Assembly (NCBI GenBank): GCA_038380795.1
Contig: CM076265.1
Coordinates: forward strand, 1,302,001-1,366,000
DNA length: 64,000 nucleotides
Direction: 5' to 3'
DNA from: Pyrocephalus nanus
Taxonomy: Eukaryota; Chordata; Aves; Passeriformes; Tyrannidae
Shown here: in pieces, positions 1 to 11,052 of the stretch
Layout: the number at the start of each line of letters is the position of its first letter
Position numbering within the stretch: the first letter of the stretch is position 1
Position numbers and translations under genes: made by a program
Notes under the pieces: generated by a model
Seen by the model: the letters and a program-made list of their open reading frames with translations, nothing else
What the model was told of the DNA's origin: nothing
Database searches by the model: none

Positions 1-3000
1 TTGTTACCAAAATGCTCACCATCACTCAACTTTTATTGTCAATGCATCCAAGCACAGAGAGTAAGAATTTCATCAACTTACACTCTGCTGCTGACTCTGC
101 ACTGTCTGTGGCTCAGTCTGGAATGCAGGAAAAGTCCTGGTGACATCCATTTGGTTTGTTCTTCTCTTTCTTACAAACTCCCACATTTCCTCTGTATGAG
201 CTGATGTTTTATTCTATTTCTGCTGAATTAGATTGAACACTTTTAATCCAGGGGGACATTCATCATCCTTGCAGAATTTTTGATCAAGCAATTCATAAAG
301 ATGCTCGCTCCTTCAACCTTTAGGTTTTTTTTTTTTTTTTAGACTTCTCAAATCTTTTATAATGCTGCAAAGTGAGTAAAGGCATCACCACTAAAAGGGT
401 ATCCTACTTCTGGTTTTCAGTTTTAAAATATGTAAGGGTTAGATATGTATCTCAATGAAATTGCTGCAAAGGGTGTTTTGTTTAGTAAAGTTTTCCTGTG
501 TTTCACCTCCTTTGTGTACATAAATTTCTTATGGTGTTGGTGCAGTGTTCTTGCTGTTCAGCATAGCAGCTGGATAGCAAAATAGCACAATAGCAAAAAA
601 ACTGTTGGATTATCTAATGGACTACCTCAAACTGCTTCAGCTTCTGAGGTGATAGACTGTGCCCACACATGTTATGCAATTCTTGTGGAAGAAATATTCT
701 AGAGTGACAACTTATAAAAAAACCACTTCTGTTACTAAATTTCACATCCTAAATTACTTCAAAGTAGACTCTGAGATGGAAAGTTTGAATTTTCACTGTA
801 AAATCTGCATGAATATTTTTCCAGGATTTTTTTGCCTAATTTTATATAAAATCTGAAAAGTCATAGCAGTGATTTCGTATTTTGATTTGCTGCCTGAACA
901 GGTTATGGATGATATCTAGGTCTTCATTAGAAGTGTATTAAAGAAAGCAAGAGCCAGCCTGGCTGCATTTGGCCTAGCATAACTCTTGATTTAACCATAA
1001 AGTTATTGTTAGAAATCGGATTAACTGGTTGCTTAAACTTAGTCTTAAAATTATTGTGCAAGTGTTGCTTGACCACCTGCACAGGTGTACAATGGTCAGA
1101 CATGTGGATGGCTTAGATTTTATGCTGGATGACTCCAACCATTCACATCATTTGACTGTATTTGTATTGACCAGTGTATAATTTTCAGTCTTTTTTAATT
1201 TATTATTTTTTGCCAGAAACAAAACAGAAAACTAAAATAATAATCATGTATATATTGAAATGAAAGAATATGTAAAACAGCTAAATTTTTTGAAATGCAT
1301 GCTCTTTGATGAAAAAGTTGGTCAGCATAGATGTGTTATCCAGTGTACATTTGTAATGAAGAAATGCTTATATCCTTATCAAAAAGTAGCTATTAGTTTG
1401 AAGCTACACGAGGTTTTATTGTCTACATCTAATTTTTGTAAGGATTTAATCTGTATGCTTTAGATGCTGAGATGGTAAATATGTTTATTGTCCAGCTAGA
1501 ATGTGCTTCCACTGGAAAGAAAACAAAGCGAGAATTTTGATTGTTGAAGTTAATTAACATGATTTATTAGAGCCTTCCATGTCCTTTTAAAGCAAGTTAA
1601 TTGTCTGGGGAATATAGCTCTTGCTTTGAACTGTCCAGATTAAATATGTGACTTCAGATAAGTTTCTGTGTCTCTGTGAATCCACAGGAGATTTCTTTGG
1701 CAAATCTCAGCAGCAAAGTTCTGTGGCTGTAAAATCCCCTGTCCTCTGGCTAAGGCAGTGCACAAATGAAAGAAAAGGGGGAGGGGGGGCTTGTGTCTGA
1801 ATCATGGAGAAAAAAAATCCCAAAACTACCCAGAGAAATCAGCAAGATCCTTGTAAACTTTCATGGCATCCCGTGAATACCTGAGTAACTCTGTCGTTTG
1901 GGTTTGGTCCGTTATTTGGTTTGGTTTGGTTTGGTTTGGTTTGTTTGTTTTTCCCCTCCTTTGATTTGCTTAGAAAAGTAATTGGATGAAGAGGAAAGTA
2001 TTAATTCAAGCTGTTAAACTGTACCAAAAGGTCCCCCTACTCGTTCTCTTTCCTAGCTATAAATAAACCCGGAGCTCCCTCTAGTGAGAGTTCAAAATAC
2101 AATTTTTTTTTTCTTTTTCTTTTTTTAATTGTTCTATTCTCTCAAAAGAGCTTGATGTCCTCTTCACAAGGGAAGGGGCTGTTTACCAACAGCTTTGTTT
2201 CAAAGTGTCAGATTACACCATGTTTTCCAGTTATTCAAAATATTAAGCAGACAATGCCTATAAACACTTCTTACCCGCCTTTCATTTATATAAATATATA
2301 TATCTTTCCAATTTATTTTCCTAAGTATTTAGTTTCTTCTTCATGTTTTTTAATATTTAATGACCTATGGTTTCCTTACCCTTTTTTTCTTTCGCCTTTG
2401 CAAACTACAGCTTGTGTATTTGGAATCTGCCTCAGCCCTTTGGAGTTATAGGATGTGAGGGGCTTGCAAATGTCAGCGAGTGTGTAATCAACTTTTGCTT
2501 CTAACTACGAATGATATTCACATAAATTAACTTTATTTTGCTCTCCAGATGTGTCTGTCTTCTGGTAGATGCTTACAGGAGCAAAACAGCTGGCTGGGTC
2601 ATGGCCGAGAACTGAAAAATGTGGAAGCTGCCTTAGCTGCTATGCCTCATAGAGCTGAGAGAATCCCAAATTCCAGGTGTCTCCTATCCACCAGATGTTT
2701 CCTTTTTCTCTTACATAAGCTGTTCTAGCAGCCACTGGTTTGTATAAATTATTCAGTGTTTATTACAGCAAAAATTTTCACCCAGCTGAAATAATGTGAC
2801 ATCGAATACCTTCTCCTGTGGTCTTGTGTGTATTTAGTTGGTGTGAAATGGGCTTGAGGAGAGCAGAAACTTGAATTATTTCTTTCTAAAAGAACCTTCA
2901 CCGTGATACTTGTGGCTGTTTGGTGCTGGTAGATGCTGCTGCATTAATAACCAGGGAAAAGGGGAGGAAGACCTAGGACTGAATGCCCAGGTGTGGGGAG

Positions 3001-4799
3001 GGCACAGACCAGGAAGGCTTAGAAATGAAATGTTTGAGGTTTTTGGAAATTCCAATGCCCTTAATACATCTTGTTTCTCCTTTGCTCCACTGCTTGTTAA
3101 AAGAGGGCTCTGTTGATTCCTTGAGGAGAAAAACTCATGGATCACGGTAGTGTGCAGTTTTTAGGTTGTTCCTTGCAATTACTTGTAAGTGGATTATTTT
3201 CATATCTGTGAGCTGTTCTCTGAGCGGGCTGATTTTTTTTATTTTTATCCCTCGTGCTTGAGAGTCTTCACACTGAAAGAAGTGCCCCATGGCACAAGTA
3301 ACTCAGGTGAATAATTAACTGGCTTACCTGAAATAAATGCAAGGCTCTCCAGGCAGTTGGAGCAGCTTCCTCTTCCCAAAATGTGCATCTCAGACAAAGC
3401 ATCAGCATAAAACCCACAAGGGCTTCAGGTTCAAACAGGCAACTGTTGCACGGAGATATCGAGCAAGGATTTTCCTCCCACGATACTTGAGCTTTTTTTT
3501 TTTTTTTTGCCACTTTTTATTTCTCTAGCGCTGATGGAAGTTCAACTACCCAAGTCACATTCCTTGTTTACCTCAGGTTCTCATCTGCTGCTCTTTTCTG
3601 TGAGCAGAGGCTCCTTTTTGCAGCGTAAACCCTGTCCCCACTGCGTCTCCTTTCCTGCAGAACAACCCATCAGCACCAAGATTAACTGGTGTGTATTATT
3701 ACCATTTTCCCTGCCACGTGCCACCAGGGTGGTCCTCCCATTTTAGTCCAGGAGAGAGGTCCAGATACACAACGTTTGTAGCAATGGGGATTATTGTCTT
3801 TATTTGTGTACATTCCTAACAGGAAAGGCATTTTACAGAGAGTATGCTGGAATTTTTCTTTGGGGGGAAGAAAAAAAAAACAACAGGGATGCCAGAGCCG
3901 TATAACTTTTAAAGGAGCATTGAAAAACTTTAATTCTGTGTAAGCTATATTGGTTCTCTTAGGCTTACTCAGTTTTTGCAGCATTTTACTCAGGACATGC
4001 TATATATTGGGTTTAGGTAATTTTTTTTTTTTTTTTTTTTTTACTTTTCCTTTGAATTTTTCCATCAGCAAACAGGAAATGGATTTCTAACCTTTCTTTG
4101 CTCTAAATGTTGCTTTTACCTGATTTCTCATACAGTCAACTTCTGCATTTCTTGGAAGGTGATTATCTTGCAACCTCCTAAGCTTAAAGCATCAGCTGAT
4201 TTTTAATGGGGTGCATTTCCTCTGACTCTCACACTCCATACAACAGATCTATGGTTTGTTCTTGCTGTTGCTTATTGCCAAGAAATTCTACTTTATTACT
4301 TTCCTGTCAACTGAGAAGGAGATGTCCTTAAAATGAATAAATATCTGATCACCATTCATTTTATTTGAAGAATATTTATTTTCAGAATACTTTTCTTTTG
4401 CTGCTGTAATAGATTTAGTTATATTTTTGCTTTACCTTCTTACCTGAGGAGATTAGCCCAAAATGTAAAATCTGTAATATCAAAGCACCATAATCTTTAA
4501 TATATTCAATGTTTCACTGGATAATGAAGGGTCAGTTTTATTTACTTTATTCCTAAGTAGATCTATTTAGGTATTTAATAACCAAGTCCTATTCAGTAGA
4601 AAATAACCTGCCACTATTTACACTGGCCAGTGGATGTCAGTGTTACAATGCAAATATGACTAAAAATAGCCACGGATAACTTTGAAAAATGGTATCCATG
4701 AATTAAAGCTAAAAGAAAAAAGCCTCTTGTTTCTTAATAAGCCAGAATTGATGTGAATTGTTACAGCTGGGGATCAGAAAGAAATATAAGCAATTAACC
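1..4799. other. Upstream AT-rich DNA, no gene seen
   Basis: I find no supportable coding exon here. Open frames are short (100 codons or fewer) and lack family motifs or paired splice sites. Visible structure is limited to a TTTGG pentamer repeat at 1915-1943 (almost six copies), a run of 16 T at 3493-3508 and a run of 22 T at 4021-4042. Regulatory elements for the downstream gene could lie here, but nothing in the sequence alone identifies one. Confidence 0.6.
1915..1943 (+). repeat. TTTGG pentanucleotide microsatellite
   Basis: The sequence holds almost six head-to-tail copies of TTTGG, followed by TTTG tetramers. It is a simple tandem repeat with no coding context. Confidence 0.9.
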
Positions 4800-4804
4800 T
4801 GCTC

Positions 4805-4850
4805 TGCTAGTTGGTTGGGATAGGGTTAATTCCTCTGGCTGCTGAATATA
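4805..4850 (+). mobile_element. Degenerate LTR scrap (same family as 54.3 kb)
   Basis: The core GGTTGGGATAGGGTTAAT closely matches the start of the LTR fragment that lies inverted at about 54.3 kb in this window (GGCTGGGATAGAGTTAAT, two differences), followed by a similar pyrimidine-rich and GCTG stretch. I infer an old solo-LTR remnant of the same avian ERV family on the plus strand. The match is short, so the call is tentative, and the ends cannot be placed. Confidence 0.4.
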
Positions 4851-5224
4851 AGGGGGAGAGAGGCTGAGACAGCAGCTCTGCCAACCTTCTCCTTACAGCT
4901 CCATCATCATTATGTGACTGGCAGCATTTTTGTCATACACATCTACTTGTGTGATGGGAAACCTCTTTTATTCAGAGGCTACATTTACAGTTGAAAAATA
5001 TTCACTGGGTGCTATTATAAACTGTTCCATAAATACTGGGCAATGAATTATTTTGTTAGGGATCAGCGTGCCAAAAAGTAGAATCAATGTGGAGTACCAG
5101 GCTCACATAATTCCTTGGCATGTTTTTTGCTGCCTTTTGTCAATGAACTCCTAATCACAAAATGTGTTCATTGTCCATTGCCATTACAACACCAATTAAT
5201 GGAGGAAGAGTGCCCATAAAACCT

Positions 5225-5300
5225 CAGCTCTGGACATGAGGAGAGCAGACTTCAGGCTGCTCAGGGAATTAGTAAGTAAGACCCCCTGGGAAAATGGTTT
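5225..5300 (+). mobile_element. CR1 LINE fragment (ORF2 linker region)
   Basis: The plus-strand translation contains RRADFRLLRELVSKTPWE. This fits the segment between the endonuclease and reverse-transcriptase domains of CR1 ORF2, which typically reads as an Asp-Phe, Leu-x-Glu-Leu-Val, Pro-Trp-Glu pattern. The frame continues briefly into unrelated sequence, so only about 75 bp is confidently CR1. It is a dead, strongly truncated copy. Confidence 0.65.
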
Positions 5301-6717
5301 TTTGTGGGTGCTGGGGTCAATCAGTGCTGGCACTGCAGAGCTGGGTGAGAATAATCTCTCCTGCTGTTTGTTTCGGATCAAATGTGAAATAAGAAAATTG
5401 AAATGTAGAGTAGAAAAGAAAAATGTGACAACATAGAAGTCTGGCTACTTGGAAAACTTGTATAGGCATGTAAATTGGATGCTGCTATTATAATTCTGTT
5501 TTTTCCTCTTCACCTGTTTCTTGACATTAATGCTTTCCTTATACTCTCTTTGCATTACTATTGAAGCTTTTTTTTAGCAGAAGATATTTCACCCATCTTT
5601 TCACTTCTGTGTAGGTCTGTTCCAAGGATTCCAGTGTACAGCAGGCACGAGAATGAGGAGCTCCTTAGAGTTCTAGTTGGGCATTTGACCCAAATATTTT
5701 ACAACAAATTCGAGCTTCTTTACTGAGGGAAATTGAATTTTAGTAGACATGTGAAGTGGAAGTTTCTTTCTGTTTCTCATGTTAGCTGGGTATGTTAATG
5801 CCAAAACTGCAAATGTAACTCTATTCAGGGAAATCATCAGGATGCAAACGTGATCTACACAGAAATATGGATATAACTGCAGTAAGCTAAAGAATTGGGT
5901 ACCAAACACTTGATATCAGTCAGAAAACACAGTTCCATGCATATAAGAAAATTCTATCTATATCAAGAGAAAATGTCTCTTAAATTACCATAGAAATGAA
6001 ATATTGAAATATGGAAATCAGCGAGGCTTCGAGAGTTAGTGTCTTAGCAACACTAAGTAAAAATCTTTATAGAAAAGTTCAATACTTAAATTAATCTACT
6101 ACACTTTATCATGCTCCATAATCTGCTTTCTAGACCTCCAGAGTGACTGACAGCTTCAGGAGAGATAATGAAGGGCCTCCTCATTGTGCTAGTGTCTGTG
6201 GCAAAATTCTCACTGCTTTCATTGAGATCAGAACATTTGCAGTCAATTTTGCTGCAAATATTGAACAAGATGAATTTTGCATTTCAGAGCTTTAAATAGT
6301 ACAGGGCAGCCCTTCCTGAAAGAGATGGACTCAACAATTCTGTAAATCTTGATTTTTCATACTGTTTAAATGTATTACATAAAAACCGATAGAGAATAAA
6401 TAATTTTAGGTGCTGCTGAAAACATTTAATACCCTTACTCAGTATTTTAGACTAAGGAATCACCCTGTCTCAAAAATTTTCTTGCAAATTGTATTTTGCA
6501 AAAATCTTAGAAATGTTTGAGAAGGGACATTTAATATCATCTTGCTATTTTGTGCACTGACAAGCTGCATAAGCACATATTCAAAAAAAAATCTGTCATT
6601 GCACTTATGAAAAAAAAATAACTCGACTTTAGCGCTTATTTTAATTAAAATTCAAAAGTGTGCGTGTCTGCCTCCTGGTTTGAATTTATCAGGTTCCAAC
6701 TCCCTTGCATGTGGTTT
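5301..6717. other. AT-rich DNA, no gene seen
   Basis: The open frames here are short and show no motif, and no splice-site pair brackets an open segment. Nothing beyond ordinary AT-rich sequence is visible. Confidence 0.6.
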
Positions 6718-6721
6718 TTGT

Positions 6722-7050
6722 TTCAGATTAAAGAAACCCAGTTTCTCCAGCTTCTCACAGCTTTATATATTGTAGACCTCTGACCCTATGGACCTTTTCC
6801 AGCCTTCTAACACCTTTCCTGAACTGAGTGGGTGTGAAGCGGGGAAGCTAGACACAAAATTGCAGGTGCAGCTATGCCAAGTAAAGGGGATTAATAACCC
6901 TTTGATGGGCTGGATACATTTCTCCTAAGGTTTGGATATTTGGGATGCAAGTGCACAGCTGGCTGGCGTTCAGGCTGGTGCTTCCCACAACCTTCAGGTC
7001 CTTTCCCTTAGAGCTGCTGCTCAGCCTGAATTGATGGATGGGGATTTTCC
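6722..7050 (-). mobile_element. CR1 LINE fragment, antisense, diverged
   Basis: Read on the minus strand, this follows the order of the CR1 ORF2 C-terminal region: a stretch ending in an ACCTGAAGG-type block, a lagged GTGCACTTGCA block, an AATCCCCTTTACT block and the TGGAAAAGGTCC block, finishing with a CTGAGAAGCTGGAGAAACTGG-like end. Substitutions and indels break the frame throughout, so it is an old inactive copy. No 3' octamer tail is visible at the 6722 side, so it is internal to the element. Confidence 0.65.
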
Positions 7051-8579
7051 AGGTGCAAAAGTTTCTTTTGGAGTAAGTTTAGTTTCCTTTCTGGACAATA
7101 GTTAACAGCTGGCTATAGTTAACTTCTGAGGTGGCTGTATTTCTTAAGGAAATAATTGGCATAAACCGCATCAGAGATAATTAGGTTTTAATTTAAGGTC
7201 CTGTTTCTTGTGATATTCTGAAAAGCACTATGGAAGAAGAAAATTTAATTTAGAACATATCTCTCTCATAGCCTGTTCTAGTGCCAAAACAGCTCAGTCC
7301 TCCTGTCCTTATAGTTCAGAATTTTTACAGATCTCAAGCAATACAGATATGCATTGAGCTCCATGTATTACGAAGCAAGATCAAACCAGCAAATCTTATT
7401 TTCTAATCTCTTCTGAAAAAGACTCTGTCTCATGAAAAAGGCATGTCTACCTATCAAAGAGAGTTAATCCTAATGTCAAAACTAAATACCTAAAACCTAA
7501 GTAAACATTCAGCAAGATCAACCTTAAACTTTTTAGTCGTTATTTTGCTCTGTTGATTTGTAGCAGTAGAAGATTTTGATCTAGTTCTGATCTCTAGATC
7601 TCCCCAGGGTTTTCATATTTTAGAAAAGATTTATAAAATCTTACACAGAGATAAATGTAAGACTTAGCTTAATACAACTAATTATTTCAAAAGATAGGGT
7701 ACTAATTATTTCAAAAGATAGGGTACTCATTAGACAGTGTGTGTGATGGTGAATTTTTATTTCAATAAGCTTCAGAGCCAATGTAGCCTGTGCATATGAA
7801 GCCTAGAAATGTATGCACTTCCTGCATATTTTAGCCATCCATTCTTAATTGTTCTGTTATCTGCACTCTGAAAGTACTTTTGAACTGGACCAATCTCTCC
7901 TTATTTACCAAAGACTTATCTTTCCAGATCTTCATAGGATCATATTTTACAATTATGCAGCTTAGTCAGTTGACAGTGTGAAGGATTTAATTTAAAACAC
8001 CTTTGTAGAGATATTTTTCTCTTCTCTTTGCAGACCTTACCTCCACCTGTCATATCTGTAATTGCATGCATTCGTGCCATTTACTGTTAAAAATAGAGCT
8101 TTGCTATTAAAAAAAAAAAAAAAAAAAACAGGTAGAAAAATAGCTATGTCTTCTCGTCTCAGAATTTAATTCTTCTGCAGGGTTTCTGAGCACTGCCTTA
8201 CCCACTGTTCTGTGCATTAATAGTGTCACTGAAATCTGCTTGAACTCAGGAGTTCCATAACTCTTCATGAAGGATTGTGGACCAGAAATTAGAAGGACGG
8301 CCATGAGCACCTGACAGCTGACGGCCTCTTTTCCAAGAATGAGTGTGATAATCTCTTCCAGCTGTAATTTTACTTATCAGCACCTTTTCTTCCCTTCTGC
8401 AGTTTGCAGATCGTTATCATCGCAGAGCCGGTAATAGCCCTCCTTAGTTTTGCTCCGGTAAGAGAGCAAACATGATGTATGCTACTCTTCCCCTTCGCCT
8501 GCCAGCCAACATGTGTCAGCCAAGGTTTCTTAAAGAAATTAATCTGACCTAGAACATGACAAAGGTTTAGACCATTACA
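7051..8579. other. AT-rich DNA, no gene seen
   Basis: It contains a perfect 24-bp tandem duplication (7678-7725) and a run of 20 A (8109-8128). I see no coding exon or RNA gene. Confidence 0.6.
7678..7725 (+). repeat. Perfect 24-bp tandem duplication
   Basis: Two identical 24-bp copies sit head to tail, each starting CTAATTATTTCAAAAG. Perfect identity suggests a recent replication-slippage event. Confidence 0.9.
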
Positions 8580-8812
8580 GTGGGAGACTTAATTCAAGAC
8601 AAAGACTTTAATTCTACCTCTTCCACCGCCTTGCTTCTACTTTGCCACTTGTTGATCGACACGAGTCGGCCTGGCTGGCTCATTCTGCCACGCAAGATCT
8701 ATAGTGCTGTCTCTCAGCAGGAAAGAGCTGTTCCCAGCAGTTTTCCTGAAACTGCAGGAGTGCAGAGGAATGCCTCATCTATTATCTCCCGTGTGCAGAG
8801 AGCCACCGGAGA

Positions 8813-8935
8813 GTGACAGATGAGCAGGATACGAGCACTGTAGCTTCGGCATCTTTTCCTAAACCAACGGACAACAACCCTTCTGCTAAAGTTCCAAACA
8901 AACCCAGAATTTGGTCAGCTACCCCTGAGGAGGTG
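8813..8935 (+). other. Possible alternative upstream exon (weak)
   Basis: A short open segment beginning with ATG reads MTDEQDTSTVASASFPK and continues to a Pro-Glu-Glu end, directly followed by a good donor (GAG, then GTGAGT). Base composition is richer in GC and CpG than the flanks. The segment lies about 1.4 kb upstream of the CpG-island exon on the same strand. Its donor phase is 0, which does not fit the phase-1 acceptor of coding exon 2, so if real it would more likely be an untranslated alternative first exon. No transcript evidence is available. Confidence 0.2.
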
Positions 8936-9022
8936 AGTTTGTTTTTTTTTTTTTTCCCCTTATGGTATCAACTGGATGTGTCAGCTGCATGTTATGTAAG
9001 AGCAGTGTCTGTGATACTCTAG

Positions 9023-9859
9023 AGAGAAGTGCTGGGGAATAGTTCCCCAGTCAGGATGCAATTTTTATTTTGCCCATCTATCTGAGAGAGCCCATTGCAT
9101 GGGTGCATTGGTTTACAGATGGTTGTTTGATATTTTTTCATAGGGGAAAAACGTTCTTATATTAAAATAAAAAACGTCTGTATCCATCCCAGTTGTTTAG
9201 CTACACTGATAGAGACAAAGTAGTACAACTTTATGGCACAGACTGGCCTGTAGTAAGGGATGGCAATTATGTAATTTTTCAGGCAGATGGTGTAGTACAA
9301 GCCCCAGTCAGCTTTGGGAAAGTTCTGCCTTTGCTTTACTGACAGAGGAGATCTCTTGTACATCAGGCACACAAAGGAAGCCATAAACTTTGAAGGAATG
9401 CTGTAATCTGTACAGGCTAAAATAGGTGATCAAATTAACTTCTGATGAGTAAACAATGTGTGTCTCCCTAAATGGAGGAGATGGATCCTGCGAGATGCAG
9501 GCTGGACTCAATGAATTTAGGAGAATCAAAAAAAAAAGAAAAAAAAAAGAAGAAAAAAAAGATTATTGTCAGTAGAAAAGTTAACCCCAAAATATTTTAC
9601 AGGAATTGAATGATACTGTCATAAAACTTACTCTCAGAACCCAGAGGGAATAATGTGAGCAGAGACGAGGAAAGAAATAAAAAAAACATTTAAGGTCTGA
9701 ATTGTTTATCGTCCAGAATGAGGCTGTTGGCATACACCGTGGAGAAAGGGAAAACGTAATATACTAATATATAAGTAAAGCATAAACGGGCCAATTTAGT
9801 GCCTTTTTGTAAAAAGCTACCTCCAGTTAAGATTGAGGCCGTAAGTTTTCTAAAACGCA

Positions 9860-9892
<33 letters not shown>

Positions 9893-9914
9893 AAAAAAAA
9901 AGGAAAAAAGCTGG
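9023..9914. other. AT-rich upstream flank, no gene seen
   Basis: No coding exon is visible. The notable element is a near-continuous A tract, with 19 A, one G and 21 A at 9861-9901, followed by a second G-interrupted A run. It abuts the CpG island and marks a sharp composition change. Confidence 0.6.
9861..9908 (+). repeat. Long poly(A) tract at CpG-island edge
   Basis: Two A runs of 19 and 21 bases are separated by one G and followed by GG and a further A run. Such tracts disfavour nucleosomes. Its position right at the upstream edge of the GC-rich promoter makes it a plausible nucleosome-depleted boundary, which is inference only. Confidence 0.85.
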
Positions 9915-10178
9915 CGACGCAGGTCTGGGGACGCGGTGTTGCGAGGGGTGATGGGGGCCACCCTAACACAAACTTTAATCGCAGCGCCGAGACGTCAGTG
10001 CATCTGCTACAATTAGACCTCGCCACCCATCACCTCTGCTGTCTTCTGGAGGGAGAGGATTTGGGAACAGCCCTCGGGCTGCGCTCCGGGGCTTTGCCGG
10101 GGTGCCCGGGTTGCGGGCGGAGGGGCCGCCGCCGGCTCCGCGCCCGCCCCTCAGCGCCTCGGGCCCCGCATCGCCGCC

Positions 10179-10250
10179 CCCTCCCTCTCTCCATCCATCC
10201 CTCCCTCCCTCCCTCTCTCCATCCCTCCCTCTCTCCATCCCTCCCTCCCG
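10179..10250 (+). repeat. CCCT/CCAT pyrimidine tract in promoter
   Basis: About 70 bases are nearly pure pyrimidine, built from CCCTCCCT and CTCTCCATC modules that repeat several times. It lies 80-150 bp upstream of the start codon. Polypurine-polypyrimidine mirror tracts like this can form triplex (H-DNA) structures and often occur in CpG-island promoters. A structural or promoter role is inference. Confidence 0.85.
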
Positions 10251-10332
10251 CCGGGCGGCTCCGGCGCCATTCCCTCGGCCTCCGCCGCGCCGCAGCCGCG
10301 GGCTGGCAGCTGGCAGGCTGCTCCCCGCCGCG

Positions 10333-10378
10333 ATGGTTCACCACTCGGGCTCCATCCAGTCCTTTCGGCAGCAGAAAG
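10333..10378 (+). CDS. Coding exon 1 of an unnamed plus-strand gene
   Basis: The ATG is followed by MVHHSGSIQSFRQQK, and the frame ends in phase 1 (one base, G) at the donor AAAG, then GTCAGT. It sits in the CpG island, as expected for a first exon. The G supplied here joins GT at the start of exon 2 to give glycine in frame. I chose this start because it is the first ATG in a frame that connects to the later exons; the context is GCGATGG, with G at +4 and C at -3. The product starts with a hydrophilic, Ser/Gln/His-containing segment without a signal peptide, so a cytosolic or nuclear protein is likely. I do not recognise the family well enough to name it. Confidence 0.75.
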
Positions 10379-10440
10379 GTCAGTGCGGACCCGCGGCGGG
10401 GGCCGGGTCCGGCCGCGGGGTCGGTGCGGTGCCGCCCGCG

Positions 10441-10680
10441 GGTTCCGAGCGCATCCCGCGGGTTCCAGGCGCATCCCGCGGGTTCCGAGCGCATCCCGCG
10501 GGTTCCGAGCGCATCCCGCGGGTTCCGAGCGCATCCCGCGGGTTCCAGGCGCATCCCGCGGGTTCCGAGCGCATCCCGCGGGTTCCGAGCGCATCCCGCG
10601 GGTTCCGAGCGCATCCCGCGGGTTCCGAGCGCATCCCGCGGGTTCCAGGCGCATCCCGCGGGTTCCGAGCGCATCCCGCG
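10441..10680 (+). repeat. 12 x 20-bp GC-rich minisatellite in intron 1
   Basis: Exactly twelve head-to-tail units occur, nine of GGTTCCGAGCGCATCCCGCG and three with CCAGGC in place of CCGAGC (units 2, 6 and 11). No other difference is seen, so the array is young or homogenised. It starts 62 bp after the exon 1 donor. Because 20 is not a multiple of 3, every forward and reverse frame reads a 20-residue repeat without stops, which explains the overlapping long open frames here. These are not genes. The array is CpG-rich, with three CpG per standard unit. Confidence 0.95.
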
Positions 10681-11010
10681 GGGGTGCCCGCCCTCCTGCC
10701 CGCGGTGCCCGCATGCGGGTCCTGCTCTGGGGGCGCGGCGGTGCTGCCGGGTGCGTTTTGCCGGGTGTGAAGCCGTGAGGCTGCGGCGCAGGGCAGGGAG
10801 CCCTGCGGGCAGAGCCGAGCTCTGCGCGCCCCGGCTGCTGATGGGGGGGACCCGGGGGGCTCCGCTCCGGCCCTGGCCACAGCCTGGTCCCCCGTCCCCT
10901 CCCTCCCCTCCCCGCCCGAGCTTTTCCTCCCGAGACGCGGTGCTGCTTTGGTTCTCGGCTGCCGTACAGGTGATTCTGGTGATGCCCACGCGCGCGATTT
11001 GGGAAGGTCG

Positions 11011-11052
11011 TTCACCCTCTGGAATTCACCCTCTGGAATTCACCCTGTGGAG
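11011..11052 (+). repeat. Three 14-bp tandem units
   Basis: TTCACCCTCTGGAA is repeated twice exactly, then a third time with two changes. It lies at the downstream margin of the CpG island, in intron 1. Confidence 0.9.

Noticed and set aside
8903..8935. Resemblance of the KPRIWSATPEE peptide to the KPKIWS motif of Iroquois homeobox proteins
   Set aside because: It is a six-residue similarity only, with no homeodomain or other Iroquois feature nearby.
10441..10680. CRISPR-like array
   Set aside because: The units are contiguous with no spacers and differ only by two bases. This is a minisatellite in a vertebrate promoter region.
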